A DNA stretch of 64,000 bases, taken from Acorus gramineus (lineage: Eukaryota > Streptophyta > Magnoliopsida > Acorales > Acoraceae). The notes beneath the pieces were generated by a model. It saw nothing but the letters and a program-made list of their open reading frames with translations. It searched no databases and was not told the origin of the DNA. Made by a program: the position numbers and the translations under genes. The DNA is taken from NCBI GenBank assembly GCA_030737835.1, contig JAUJYN010000087.1, forward strand, positions 1 to 64,000, in the 5' to 3' direction. Positions 48,372 to 59,443 of this stretch are shown piece after piece; the first letter of the stretch is position 1; each line of letters opens with the position of its first letter.

Positions 48372-49098
48372 CAAGTATCATATGTTGCTGATCCAGGATT
48401 CAATAAAATCATATATAATATGTGTGACAAAGTGACATGCAATACCATGCCAGAAGAAAAAAAAAAAACAAAAAACAATGTTGTTAGTTATGCACCCAAA
48501 GTTATTCCAATATTTTTATTTTTTGGTACCAATTATTCCAATATTTGTTTAGAGTGGTTTAGTGACAACTAACAAATAACAACCATGCATTTTTCATACA
48601 TAGAAACATAAATTAAAGTCCCCATTCACCCAACAATAAATAAACAAATATCCATCGTTTGACTTATAATCAACGGTCAGATTATTTTATAAAAAAACAC
48701 TCCCCATGCATGCATGGATTCACCCCTGTTAAAAGAATGGAAACAACAGGAAATCTATCTAAGATTCTCATTAAATAAATTACAACAAACTCTAAAAAAT
48801 CAAAATCAATCACCAAAAATCAAAGATTTAGTCAAGACCCTCTCTCTCTAAAAATTCTCCTAGATTTTCTCCTTTTTTTTCTTCTAAAGTTCAGCTCAGC
48901 TCCTCAAACAAAGCTAAGCAGATCTCTCTCTCCTTCTCTGTGAACAAACCTTGAATTCCTCAATTGGGTTCTCTTCAAATCCTCTGAAAAAGCTTGTGAA
49001 GCCACAAATCCGATCAAAACTCTCATTTTTTTTATCTGGGTTCCTCTGTTTTCTCCTTCTCGTGCTCTGTTTTTGCTTCTTGCTTTTGAGGTTCTTCA
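48372..49098. other. Spacer and presumed leader of the zinc-finger relic
   Basis: AT-rich to 48800, then a CT-rich, leader-like segment (48835-49098) directly before the broken zinc-finger gene. No other gene. Confidence 0.4.
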
Positions 49099-49360
49099 AT
49101 GGGGGGAAGACAGGAAGCACATCTGCAGATTCTGGGAGAACTTCCTGAGCGGGAGGTCTCTCGGCGGCCACATGAGGTCCCACCTCTCCTCCTCCCAACC
49201 CCTTCTCGAGGGGGACAACCCGCCTTGAAAAACGTGCTCACCGACAACGCTGTCACCACCATGCAAGTACTGCGGGAAGGTCTTCCGGTCTCTCAAGGCC
49301 CTCTACGGCCACATGAGGTGCCACTCCGACAAGCCCCCAAACACATATTATAATTGTGTT
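49099..49360 (+). pseudogene. ZAT-like C2H2 zinc-finger gene, broken
   Basis: One frame encodes a first finger HICRFWENFLSGRSLGGHM followed by RSH. A second, intact finger reads CKYCGKVFRSLKALYGHMRC followed by H. These match plant ZAT-type C2H2 transcriptional regulators. Three lesions are visible. The nearest ATG (49099) is out of frame with the fingers, across a run of six G. The second zinc-binding Cys of finger 1 is Trp. A TGA (about 49226-49228) separates the fingers. The sequence then decays into AT-rich repeat DNA. It is therefore a relic or captured fragment rather than a working gene. Confidence 0.75.
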
Positions 49361-49459
49361 ATGAATGATTTTCCAACCATTGATTTAATTTTTAGATGAT
49401 TTTTCAACTTTGGAGGATTTGAAAGTCGTATACGTTTTTTTTTTTTATTATTTAGATTG

Positions 49460-50770
49460 TTGATGATGTAACAATCAAACACATTTATACATTATTATAT
49501 TTGTTACATTGTTGCACATTTTTAGTCATAAGACTATCAGATTAAAAGTTACCGTTATATTTATACAACACAGTTACGCAATCATAAGACTGTTACATTC
49601 ACATTTATGCAACACTGTTACATTCTGTAACAGTCATAATCACATAAATGTAACAAAACCAAAACAAATAATTGTTAAAGTTCATGAATGTTTCAACTCA
49701 TGTATTGTTTTTTTGTTACATTCATATATAAATATAACAAATTGAAACATTTAAAAACATATCTTACATTGGTTCAACAAATTTAAAAATAAATCATCTC
49801 TTTAATTGTTTGTTACATTTATTAAAGGAAGAAATTAAAAATGTCACATTCTTGTAACAGTTATAATCACATAAATGTAACAAAGCCAAAACAATTAATT
49901 GTTATTACATTCAAGATTAAAGTTAATGAATGTTTCAACTCATATACTGTTTTTGTTACATTTATATATAAATGTAACAAATTAAAACATTTATCAACAC
50001 ATATTACATTGGTTCCACAAATTTAAAAATAAACCATCTCTTTAATTAGTTACATTTATTGAAGAAAAAAACTAAAAATGTCACAATTTTACGTATCATG
50101 CAATAAAAACGTATGAGACATCATATCTTTCATATAAAAAAATGTAACAGAGTAACATAAAACTGTTACATTTCACACGGTTTCAGAAGAGTTACATTCT
50201 TCTGAAGAATTCATTAAAAACCTAATTAAAAGTTACATTTCATCAAAAAATTGTTTGACAAAATGCAATCTATATTACTTCAAAACCATAAATCTAGAAA
50301 AAAAAAAAGATGTGATTTAAGCAAAAAAAAAAAAATTAAAACAAGAAAAAACAAAAACAGAAGGTGCTTAATGCTCGCCGTCATTGTTTGAATCAGATGT
50401 TGAAAAATCTACAAAGAATCTTTATTAAATGAGGGGTATCTGACAAACAGATTTTGAGTTTGCAAAGAAAAAAAAAAGGTCTCATCTGATTGTCCAAACG
50501 GAATGAAAGGGGATTTTCGACCAAACAATTGGGGATTTTTTTTACTTAGATTTCATTTGTTGTTTTGATTTTGAATGTTGATTGTGACTCACAAAAAGTG
50601 AAGGGGAGGGGGGGCGGTTGATGAATGAGAAACCAGGGATTTTAACTGGGTTTTTTTTTTTTTTTTTTGCTTTTTTACCCCTTTTCGAATGTCTGTAAGG
50701 CAACCAATAAAATGATGACACTTCATGAAGCTTGTGAGGCTTATAACTTGGGGCCTGGATATCATCATGA
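49460..50770. repeat. TGTTACA-rich repeat with a MULE-like right end
   Basis: Bases 49490-50250 carry many TGTTACATT/AATGTAACA motifs like the interior of 37335-38541. At 50690-50770 the sequence ATGATGACACTTCATGAAGC, then GGGGCCTGGATATCAT, matches the right terminus of that element. The left end was not found. It may lie upstream of the zinc-finger relic, which would make the relic a captured segment. Confidence 0.5.
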
Positions 50771-50847
50771 TTTTTAAAAAAAACACCACCCACCACACAT
50801 AAGTATAAAATAAAGCATCAACAAAATCCTAAATAGTGTTGGTAACC

Positions 50848-51378
50848 AAGGCCGGCTCTGGGCAGAGGCCACTAAGACAACTGCCTAGAGCCCCCTCCTC
50901 AAAAAGAGCCCCAAAATCTGGGATATGATTTTTTTATTATTAAACATTTTAATATAAACTTAATTTTTTAAAATTTAAACAAATCTATTCATCTACTTAT
51001 TTTTAGTTTTTTTTTTAAATCTTGTCTATATTTTTTTCATATTTTATAGGATTTATCTATTTATTTCTAAAAAAATAAATTTTTTAACAACAAATACCTT
51101 GATTTATGGACTTTTTTTTTTCCTTTTTCTGATAAGAAAAAAAGTGTTTTCCTCTTTGAATACGGTTTACATTTCCAATTTTTGCTTTATTTTTTTGTTG
51201 TTTTTATTTTTTTTTCATTTTTTTTTTTGAAACATAAATTTTTTAAGTTTATTATTCTTCATTTTTTATTGAACATTTTTGTTTTAACCTTGTAGAAAAC
51301 ATTTTTTTAATGTAAATGCATTAGAGCCCTATTTTATAAATAGATCTAGAGCTTCATCTAAATTCACTAATCTTAAGG
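50848..51378. mobile_element. Degenerate element bounded by a 13-bp direct repeat
   Basis: AAGGCCGGCTCTG stands at 50848-50860 and again at 51366-51378, in the same orientation. The interior starts with CTAGAGCCCCCTCCTC, related to the repeat at 23.88 kb, and is otherwise AT-rich with long T runs. The direct repeat could be a target-site duplication. Confidence 0.4.
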
Positions 51379-52918
51379 CCGGCTCTGTTGGTGATGCCCT
51401 TGTCGAGCAGCAGTTGGGGCCTCTCATCGATGAAACAACAATGAGAGGCTTTTGTAATGTCGAGCACCTTCTGTATCTTCGACACTGATGCAGCATGACC
51501 CCCTCAAAAAATAGTGTTTGATTACCCCCCCCCCAAAAAAAAAAAACACCATAAGCATGGTTAAAAAGAGAAATAGACAAGTCAATAGCCAAAATAAATA
51601 GCATACACATTCTGTAAAATCAAATAAACAATTATTTAATTGGGCCACATGCCTGCATATAAGCTCAAAAATCTTTCCATTTCTTAGAAAAAAATGTGAG
51701 TACCTTTACAATAAGAATTTTCTAGTTAAAAGAACTAGACTGAAGCAAGGATTCCATTGGCTGTATCACCATCAAGATAAATAGCAACATGGAAGGATAA
51801 ATTTGATCAATACTTGAATTGCATATATGCATTTATACAAAATGTTAAAAAATTCTATATCTCGTTAATGTGAATATATATTCCAGTAATTTTTTATCGA
51901 TGCATATGGGAGTGGAATTGGGGTGAAAAAAAACTATGTAACAGCACTCTTTCTGCAATGCATATTGCAAAGACTAAGTTGCGCAATCGAATAGGAGACG
52001 AGTGAGTGAATAATTGCTTATATATTGAGAATGATCTTTTTGATAGCATTGATCATGATAAAATCATTCAACATTTTTGGAATATGAAATATCGTCGATG
52101 TCAAATTTAAAAGTATGTATTGCTTATTAAAATTATGTTTTGACATTTTTTTTGTAAATCATCGATATGAAATTTGACGTGTTGTTTTAAAATATGATAA
52201 TTATCTTTTAAAATTATTCAATAATATATTTTATGTGAATGCCTTTATTTCAGTTTATGCATATTCATTTTTTATTCTATGCTATTGAAATTTTAAAAAA
52301 AATATAATGATATAACTTTAAAAAATAGTTACATAAGTCACATTAGGCCTCTCCTTTACAAAAATCCTGACTCCTCCATTGAGTATCGTTCAAATGAATT
52401 TTCAAAAGATCTAGAAGATGATGATGAAAATATTTCAACTGAGGAGCAACAAATAAAGGATGGTGAAGACCCTCTCGAAGTTCAAACTCAAGAGCAATAA
52501 TGTGAAGATTCTAATAATTTGTGGTTAAGTATAACTAAGTGTATGTGAGATGGCTGTTAAAATGATGTTTTTAATGATGACATTATAGCGATATGCATTT
52601 TAGATATTTGAAATTCAATATTATTATATAAATTACATTTTATGTTGGGTATGGATAATTTGTGTTGAATTTAAATATTTGAGTTCTTTATTTGTTATTT
52701 ATTTAACTAACATATTTTCATATAATGATTCTTATGTTGGTTATGTTGGATAAACTTGTGTTTGCATTTGTTATTTTAAAAATATAAAAAAAATTCTATG
52801 AAAGTCTGAAAGTCTATGAGAATCAATAAAAATTCATCTATGAAAGTCCACAAAAGTCTATAGGCAATATGTGAAAGTTTATGGAAGTCTACAAAAGTCC
52901 ATCAATTAAATAAGAAAA
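51379..52918. other. Non-genic stretch
   Basis: No supported gene. A short frame at about 52380-52500 with GAAGATGATGATGA-like acidic codons has no ATG or splice context that would define a gene. Confidence 0.4.
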
Positions 52919-53150
52919 ATGATACGTCCAGCCTCTATTACAGCCCCAATTGTAGTTCACATAGATTTTCTTTTTTTTTTTTAAAAAAAAAATCAGACTC
53001 TCTCCTAATGAAGTGCATGCTATTATATAAAATAAAGTACATATTGAGATATATTAGTGTATTTTTTTTAAGTTAAAAAATGATAATATTTTTTGCACCA
53101 TATACTATAATAGAATCCTATACACTATAATAGCGCAATGAAGAGGATTT
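52919..53150 (+). mobile_element. MITE family X, copy 2
   Basis: It starts ATGATACGTCCAGCCTC and TATTACAGCCCC. It continues with GAGATATATTAGTGTATTTT, then ATATACTATAATAG and ATACACTATAATAG. Copies at 31.8 kb (plus) and 59.1 kb (minus) share this order. Confidence 0.55.
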
Positions 53151-53224
53151 TTTCCCCTTTAATTAAACAATAGAGCTTCAGAGCTTTTTTTCTCAAACCT
53201 GGATCCGCTTAGAAATGGATAATG

Positions 53225-53760
53225 CACTAAAAAAGGGAATCAGGGGACACTGGTATGGTCCCAGTCAAAGGATCTCCGAAGAGATGTATTAGTAAGGGAA
53301 TTCAAGACAAATATCACTAATTTGGTGGCTTGAGTGTATATGAAAGTTAGATACCTCAACTCCTTGATCACTTCCCTTTTTATAGGGTCTGTCGGCCTAG
53401 ATTGTCGCTGTTACTATCTTCCTAGCTATTGTAACGACTTTCCCAATTAAGGCTTAATGGGCGATTTTTGTAGAAACCGCCTTGCTTTAACATAGCTCGT
53501 TGTGCCCTTAATTGCTCACGTTTCGCAAATAGTGGGCATCTTGACAGTTACAGGCGTTATGGTTGTTTGACCGTTTCATTGGTCCTCCTCGTGATTTTTG
53601 GCCTAGTCGTTCACTTGTCATGTTCATAAGCATATACCTGCGAGATGTAAGATCATCCGACCAGACCTTTAACCTGGTCATGTCTTATCTACTTAAGGTG
53701 ACATTCGTCCCTTAAGGTGAGGTGTAAGACCGTATATCGGATCCACCCTGATGGGGGTGG
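53225..53760 (-). mobile_element. Solo LTR-like sequence
   Basis: Read on the minus strand it carries AGGTCTGGTCGGATGATC, GAAACGGTCAAACAACC and the promoter-like CTATAAAAAGGGAAG. It then runs to GGATCCTTTGACTGGGACC-like leader sequence. No gag or pol adjoins it on either side, so a solo LTR is the simplest reading. The 35 kb copy is in the opposite orientation. Confidence 0.5.
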
Positions 53761-53882
53761 GAGTAAACGCCTCAAACTTCACCAGTGACGTCGGATTCCG
53801 AATGCCTAAAAACTCGAGCTTGGCCAAACGCACTCTCCCTTTCCATAGATTCACTGCTCAAATATGAGCAATTGAAGCAGAA

Positions 53883-53918
<36 letters not shown>

Positions 53919-53923
<5 letters not shown>

Positions 53924-56900
53924 GCTGGGTCTGATAAACGCGAACCCGATCGTCCACGCGAAGAGGGAGAGGGTCGCCCGTGCCACCGTCGAAGACTTCA
54001 ACGCCGAAGACGCGGTTGATGCCCTTGATGTCTTCGATATCCTCTTTGATTCTCAATTATCATTGTTTCATCAGTTGAGATTTTAATGCATTCATTGCTT
54101 TCATGTTGCTGATTGAAGTTTCTTGAATTAGTTATGTGTGTGTGTTTTTGCTTGTATTTGAAATGGGAAAAGATGGGGCTTTGCTTCTTTTAAGGGGAGT
54201 TCAGTTTGATTGGGGGTTGAATTTGATGGTTTGATGAAAATTGTTTAACTTGACCCAATTCAGCACATTTTGTGAGGGATATAAGAGACCCGGAGCATCC
54301 GTACTCGTTGGAGCAGCTCAGTGTTCTGTCCGAGGAATCGATCACCGTTGACGAGAAGCTTGGGCGTATATTGTAAGCATTCTATTCATCTTGGAAAATT
54401 TTACCTTGTCGTTTAAATTGAGGTCATTAACACAGCAAACATGACATGAAAAGCAAACTCATCCTTAACATAACATAAGGTCAATTATAGATGCTTGTCC
54501 TATACAATTGCCTTTAATGATGCATTAAAGGAAAGAGTAAAAAAAGATTGATCACTGGGTCCTCTTCTTTCTTGAATAAACCTTCAAATATGCTGCTCTT
54601 GCATTAATTTAGGAGCACAAAATCTTCTTGGATAGTGCAGATGTGGAACACCAAAGATTCTAATCAAGGTTCGAAGAAACCCAGATTTTGTTCTGGAAAA
54701 ATCCCCTCGTTGTTTATACTTTCCTCTAGCTTTTGTTGAACAAAATGCGTTTATGTCTCTCACACATAATAGATAAATGGGCCAACATTATACATGGACC
54801 TGGACACCCATTTATAAAGTAGTTGGCCAACACAAATTCAGCTGGTTGGTTGGATCTGGTTGAAGATCGTGTGAGCTCGTGAAAGTCTACCCCTTGACAT
54901 GAGCTGTCTCAAAGTTGCATACCGGCTTCCTTTAACTTTGTCCCAGCATAACTTGAGCTCAATTGGGTTAGGTTGATGTCTTCCCGACATATGATTGGGA
55001 CATTTCATCCTTTTTGGCATTCTTGTTGAATATGGGTATATCTAGATCAATTGAACTCAGGTCATCCCAACCACGTGGAATCTAATCCCAAGCCTACTCA
55101 CCCTTAAATGCTGAGGATATTTTGACACAACTCAGCTCTGGTCTTGATAATCCTAGTCTCGCCACATGAATGCTCAAATTGTGCTGGTCAAGTTTTTTTA
55201 TTGTTTTTTTATAAATTTTTTGAGGTTGCCTTGATAATGGGGACAATCTGATGCATGATAGAAGAGGAGAAGAAAAGAGGAGAAGGAGAAAATAAATTGA
55301 TCAAAATTCTTCAATAATGTTGATTGATCCCCTAAAGGTAAACAACTGTTTTAATAATAAAACAAATCACATCCTAACCAACTAAATTAAATTACATTCT
55401 AAGTTTCTAACTAACTAAATTAAATTATATCCTAACAACGGTTCAGGGCTTATCTGTGTTAAGGGTAGGTCTTGGGTTCGAGTCGCGCTAATTTCCTCAC
55501 CTGTTTATTGGCAAAAATTCGAAAGAATTTTTTGTGGACCGGGACAAACAAGCAGATGTAGCTTTCCTAGCTTGGCAGGTTCTCCGTGGGAGGTCCTTCC
55601 AATATCAAAAAAATAAAAATAAATCAAATCTATATAAATCCCCAAATCAAATCAATTATTATCCTGAGTCATCCACATCACAATCATCTTTGGAAGTCTT
55701 TATACAATTTAGAATGAAATAATTTGGTATTATTTGAATGCTATAAGCCAAGCTATCTGTAGTATATGAAGTCATCGCCCTGTTTTGCCTTGCAGCCACA
55801 AGATTGTTCAGGTTGTCATGCTTGGCACACATGCCAGAGCAGAACCTTACAAATGCCCATGCTGATATGCAAAATCTTGTCCTAGATTCTTTCCCTGCCA
55901 TATTACTGATCCAATCCATTAATACTGCTTTTAAAGTCAGCCACCCATGTTCCTGCATGGCCCTGAATATAAATGCTGACAAGTTCCTGCATTGAGTTTG
56001 AATACAATCTCACCTTAAAATTTTATTTGTGCACAAGCATATCTATGCATTTGCCAATTTTAGTATAACAGAATACTACAAGAATTAAAGTTGCACATAA
56101 AAGTTATATTTGATCTCTGATCTCTTACCAGAAATATATCAAAGTATAACAAGGGTGTAGGATTTTCTGTTCTTAGAAAATTTACTGCTTCTTATCCTAG
56201 TTTGGTTATGTGAAAGCAGGCTCATGATACACAGGATGGTGCAGGCCAGTAGTGCAAATGAGGTTTCTATGTCACTCCCAGTTTTCCCAGCATCCCACCT
56301 GTCCATTACTGAAATAGTTATTAATCATAAAAATTTAAAATAGGTTCTATAAATTCAGTAAGCTTGTTTTCTTTTTTATCATCTATCTTATTATGGTTGT
56401 TTATATCACATTTTATATATATCAATTTCTCATATGAAATATATTGATTGTAGAATTACATTATTGTGGATTTAGGCTCTAGAATTTCTATTTTACTCAA
56501 GTACTGATAATTTATATTATTGTAGAATTACATTCACTCCGACTGTCCAGCATTGCAGCATGGCGACTGTCATTGGGTTGTGCCTGCGGGTTAAGTTGAT
56601 TCAATGTTTCCCTCCACATTATAAGGCAAGTTGACAAACCTAATGATACATTTATATTGTCGAATTTCCATAAATCATCCTGAGCACTTTTCTCAATTTA
56701 AATGCAAGTTTTATTTAATAAAAAAAAAAAACTTACACACACCCCTTTCTATTTGAATTGCTAGGATGTTGAGTTTTAATTGATAGTGTGGTTAAAGCGT
56801 TGATTTTTTACCTGTGCCATCTTATGAAAATCTCGTCTATGAGTTTTCTTATTGATTTTGGAAATTCTGTAGAGTTGCTACCCTTTTGGCCGGGTTTAAG

Positions 56901-59443
56901 GAGAAGATCCTCCAATACCTTGTTGGGCTGGTTTAAAGAAATGCTCCTCAAACAAAAGGAGATGAGAGATCTCTCAAAAAAAAATGCCAAAAAATAAACA
57001 ATCAAAAGATAAAGACACCCAATTTTTTGGCAAAAAAAATAAAATAAACTTAACTTAACTTTCTCTTTTTCTACCACTCTCCCTGAATTTGAAGTATTTT
57101 GTTTTCTTTTATCTACTTAACTTGCACGAGCAGGAGATGGCTCTTTTCTAATTGAAAGGAAAAAAAAAAACGAAACTGACCACGAGGAAGCAATGTAAGT
57201 AAGAACACCAGGAGACCATGAGGTCTATGCCATAAGTAATAATCTAAATTTCCATTGGTTGGTAAGTTATCTTAGCTTGAGAGAAGCCATGCTTCTGGTA
57301 AATAACACACACATGAAAGTTGAAATGAATGATGAAGTCAAATCGTGCGCACAACTGTCTGCATGATGAAATTGACACCTTGAGGAAATCGTGAATGATG
57401 TCTGTGGTTATGTTCAGCCGTCTTGACATGTTATAGCATGCTGTTGAGTTGAATTCTCTTTTTCAAGAGCTGCATAATGGGTGGCTTTTTGGACAGAGGC
57501 GTGGGTTTGCTTCCCACAGCTTGAATCCTCCTGGCTTACCTCTTGCACAGGGCCTGTGGGATATTCTATGCACCAGGTTTTTCACTTGTTGGAGTTCCTT
57601 TTCAGAAAGAAAGGAAGAAAGAAAGAAAACTGTCTTGTAGCGATTTTTTTCGCATGTGCTCTCATTATATCCTATATGCTGCCTGGACTGTAAAAGTTTT
57701 CATGTATCTATATATGATGAATCAACCTTTCGAAGGATTTGGTATGCACAATTTCAGTTTCTGTTCTATCCTCTGCAGAGTGTCATTCGGTTAATGGCTC
57801 ACAAATTATCATTGTAAGCAAAGCGGAAAATTTTCTTTTCTTTCTCCCATAGTGAAGTCAACTGGTACAGTGCATTTGGCTTGATTCAGTAGTTTCATTT
57901 TTTGGTCGATGAACAGTACTTCAGAAGTATACATATACTGCATATACACATCTATTTCACACTTTTTCTTTAAAGAAAAGTTTACATTTCTTTTGATGAG
58001 TTTGTTTATTCAATTGTTTTTATGTTACATGCAGGTGGACATCAATGTGTCTCCTGGATCTCATGCAAATGAAGAATCAGGTGGGGGTCATGAATTTTGA
58101 TAGGCATGATTAGCATAACATTTATTGCACTTGATTATAATATAGCTTAATCCTTGAATTTACAACTATGCCCTTCAACCTCCCTCCTTTCTTAATATTT
58201 AATGTTCCATGAATTAACTTGTTGCTTTTGGATATACCATTAGGGTGCTCCTTATGGCCGTCATCTTAGTTTACTTTTAGAATAAGAAATTACTGATGGT
58301 TAAGAATGTGTGGTCAGTTAAACTCTCAAAGGTAATGAAAATTCATTGGTGTAACTCGACATTTTTATTTTGTGCTTTGTCCATTAAATTCTTTACATGT
58401 TAGAGAAACAAGATTTCACCTGACCTCGGTGACCGTTAGCATGACCAAAACGATAGCTCATCCGAAATAGATTAGAATTTGTGTTTGATTCTGTTGGGTG
58501 CTCACATGGCTAACCGTGATATGTAAAAAGGAAACTTTAGACAAATAAATGTTCATTATTCTATTCATGTCAAACTGGGATTTTCCCCCAAGCCGAAGGG
58601 AGCAACTACTCTCATAGTCTCACCAGCCAACTTGCCAATCCCACTACCCAAAAACCGGGAAGGGGGTGTGTTTCCCAAAAAAAAAAAACTGCTAAGGGGG
58701 AGGGGAAAAGAAGATAAGAGAGAGGGGGGGGGGTTGTGGAAGAGGATGGTGGCCGTAGGAGATGGCAAGGCAGAGACGGCGGCAGTCCTCCCCAATTTGC
58801 CAACCCCCCAACCCAAAAAAGATTGGGTGGTGGGATTGGCAAGTTGGGTGGTGGGAGTAGTTGCTCCCGAGCCGCAAGCATATCAAACATCAATTCACAT
58901 GTGGTTTGCCACTGTAGATCGCCAACCCCAGTGAAGCATTTGATGTTGAATCATTTTTCAATATTTATGCATTCTTTTTTTTTTCGTTTGTCTTCAGAAT
59001 AAGCAAAACTTCAAGAGCGCTGATACATTCAATCAACTTTACAGTCTATAGTCTCATACACTATGATAGCACAATATGTATATACTGCACTATCATAGTG
59101 TATGACATAATTTTTTTTTTAAAACGAAAAAAGTATAACATTGTATTTCAGTATATACATCCTTTCATATAACATGTACTTCAATGGGAGAATGGTTTAA
59201 AAAAGAAAAAGAAAAACGGTGTGGGATGTGGATGAGGCTGTAATTGGTGCTGGACATATCATTTTCCAAACTTTTGTCTTTCAACACTAGAGAAGCGGTA
59301 CCTGAATATTTTGTAGCCAAGTATTAATATCTTTGTTTGCAGTGAACAAGCAATTGAATGATAAAGAAAGAGTAGCTGCTGCCCTGGAGAATCCGAACCT
59401 CCGTCAACTAGTGGACGAGTGCCTCTACTCGAACGAGCTGTAG
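53919..59443 (+). CDS. AE7: MIP18-family protein, AE7/CIA2-type cytosolic Fe-S assembly factor
   Basis: Five exons, 53919-54036, 54267-54372, 56526-56625, 58035-58080 and 59343-59443, join in frame to 156 residues; Arabidopsis AE7 is about that length. The start [10 protein letters not shown] matches the family's N-terminus. Then follow [16 protein letters not shown] (42-57), [18 protein letters not shown] with the conserved Cys85, and [10 protein letters not shown]. The C-terminus reads [19 protein letters not shown] then VDECL. Known role: in the CIA targeting complex with CIA1 and MET18 it passes 4Fe-4S clusters to nuclear and cytosolic proteins such as DNA-repair enzymes. Intron 1 is U12-like (AT-AC) and intron 3 begins GC. 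A GA microsatellite directly abuts the ATG. Confidence 0.93.
54037..54266 (+). other. Predicted U12-type AT-AC intron (intron 1 of the AE7-like gene)
   Basis: The 5' end ATATCCTCTT differs at one position from the U12 consensus ATATCCTTT. A branch-site-like TTGTTTAACTT lies about 17 nt before the terminal AC at 54265-54266. Using these ends restores ...[15 protein letters not shown] with the family's spacing. No GT donor nearby does so. Ending instead at AG (54263) also keeps frame but adds one residue. Confidence 0.7.
55440..55510 (+). repeat. SINE-like tRNA-derived fragment in intron 2
   Basis: GGTAGGTCTTGGGTTCGAGT followed by CGCGC contains a box B match and resembles the fragment at 32040-32135. 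The head is incomplete and the sequence is intronic. Confidence 0.35.
58598..58868. mobile_element. Foldback MITE in intron 4
   Basis: GGGAGCAACTACTC at the left end and GAGTAGTTGCTCCC at the right end are perfect inverted repeats. Complementarity continues inward (CCAACTTGCCAATCCCAC), giving ends of about 45-50 bp. The flanks AGCCGAAG and AGCCGCAAG are similar and may be a decayed target duplication. The interior is GC-rich and non-coding. Confidence 0.7.
59036..59266 (-). mobile_element. MITE family X, copy 3 (intron 4)
   Basis: On the minus strand it begins ATGATATGTCCAGCACCAAT then TACAGCC, matching the start of copy 2. It includes a perfect 15-bp inverted repeat CATACACTATGATAG...CTATCATAGTGTATG at 59054-59104. 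Confidence 0.6.

Noticed and set aside
49099-49353. 84-codon ATG-started frame as the real protein of the zinc-finger locus.
   Set aside because: It is shifted relative to the C2H2 codons; the fingers are encoded in a different frame that lacks an ATG.
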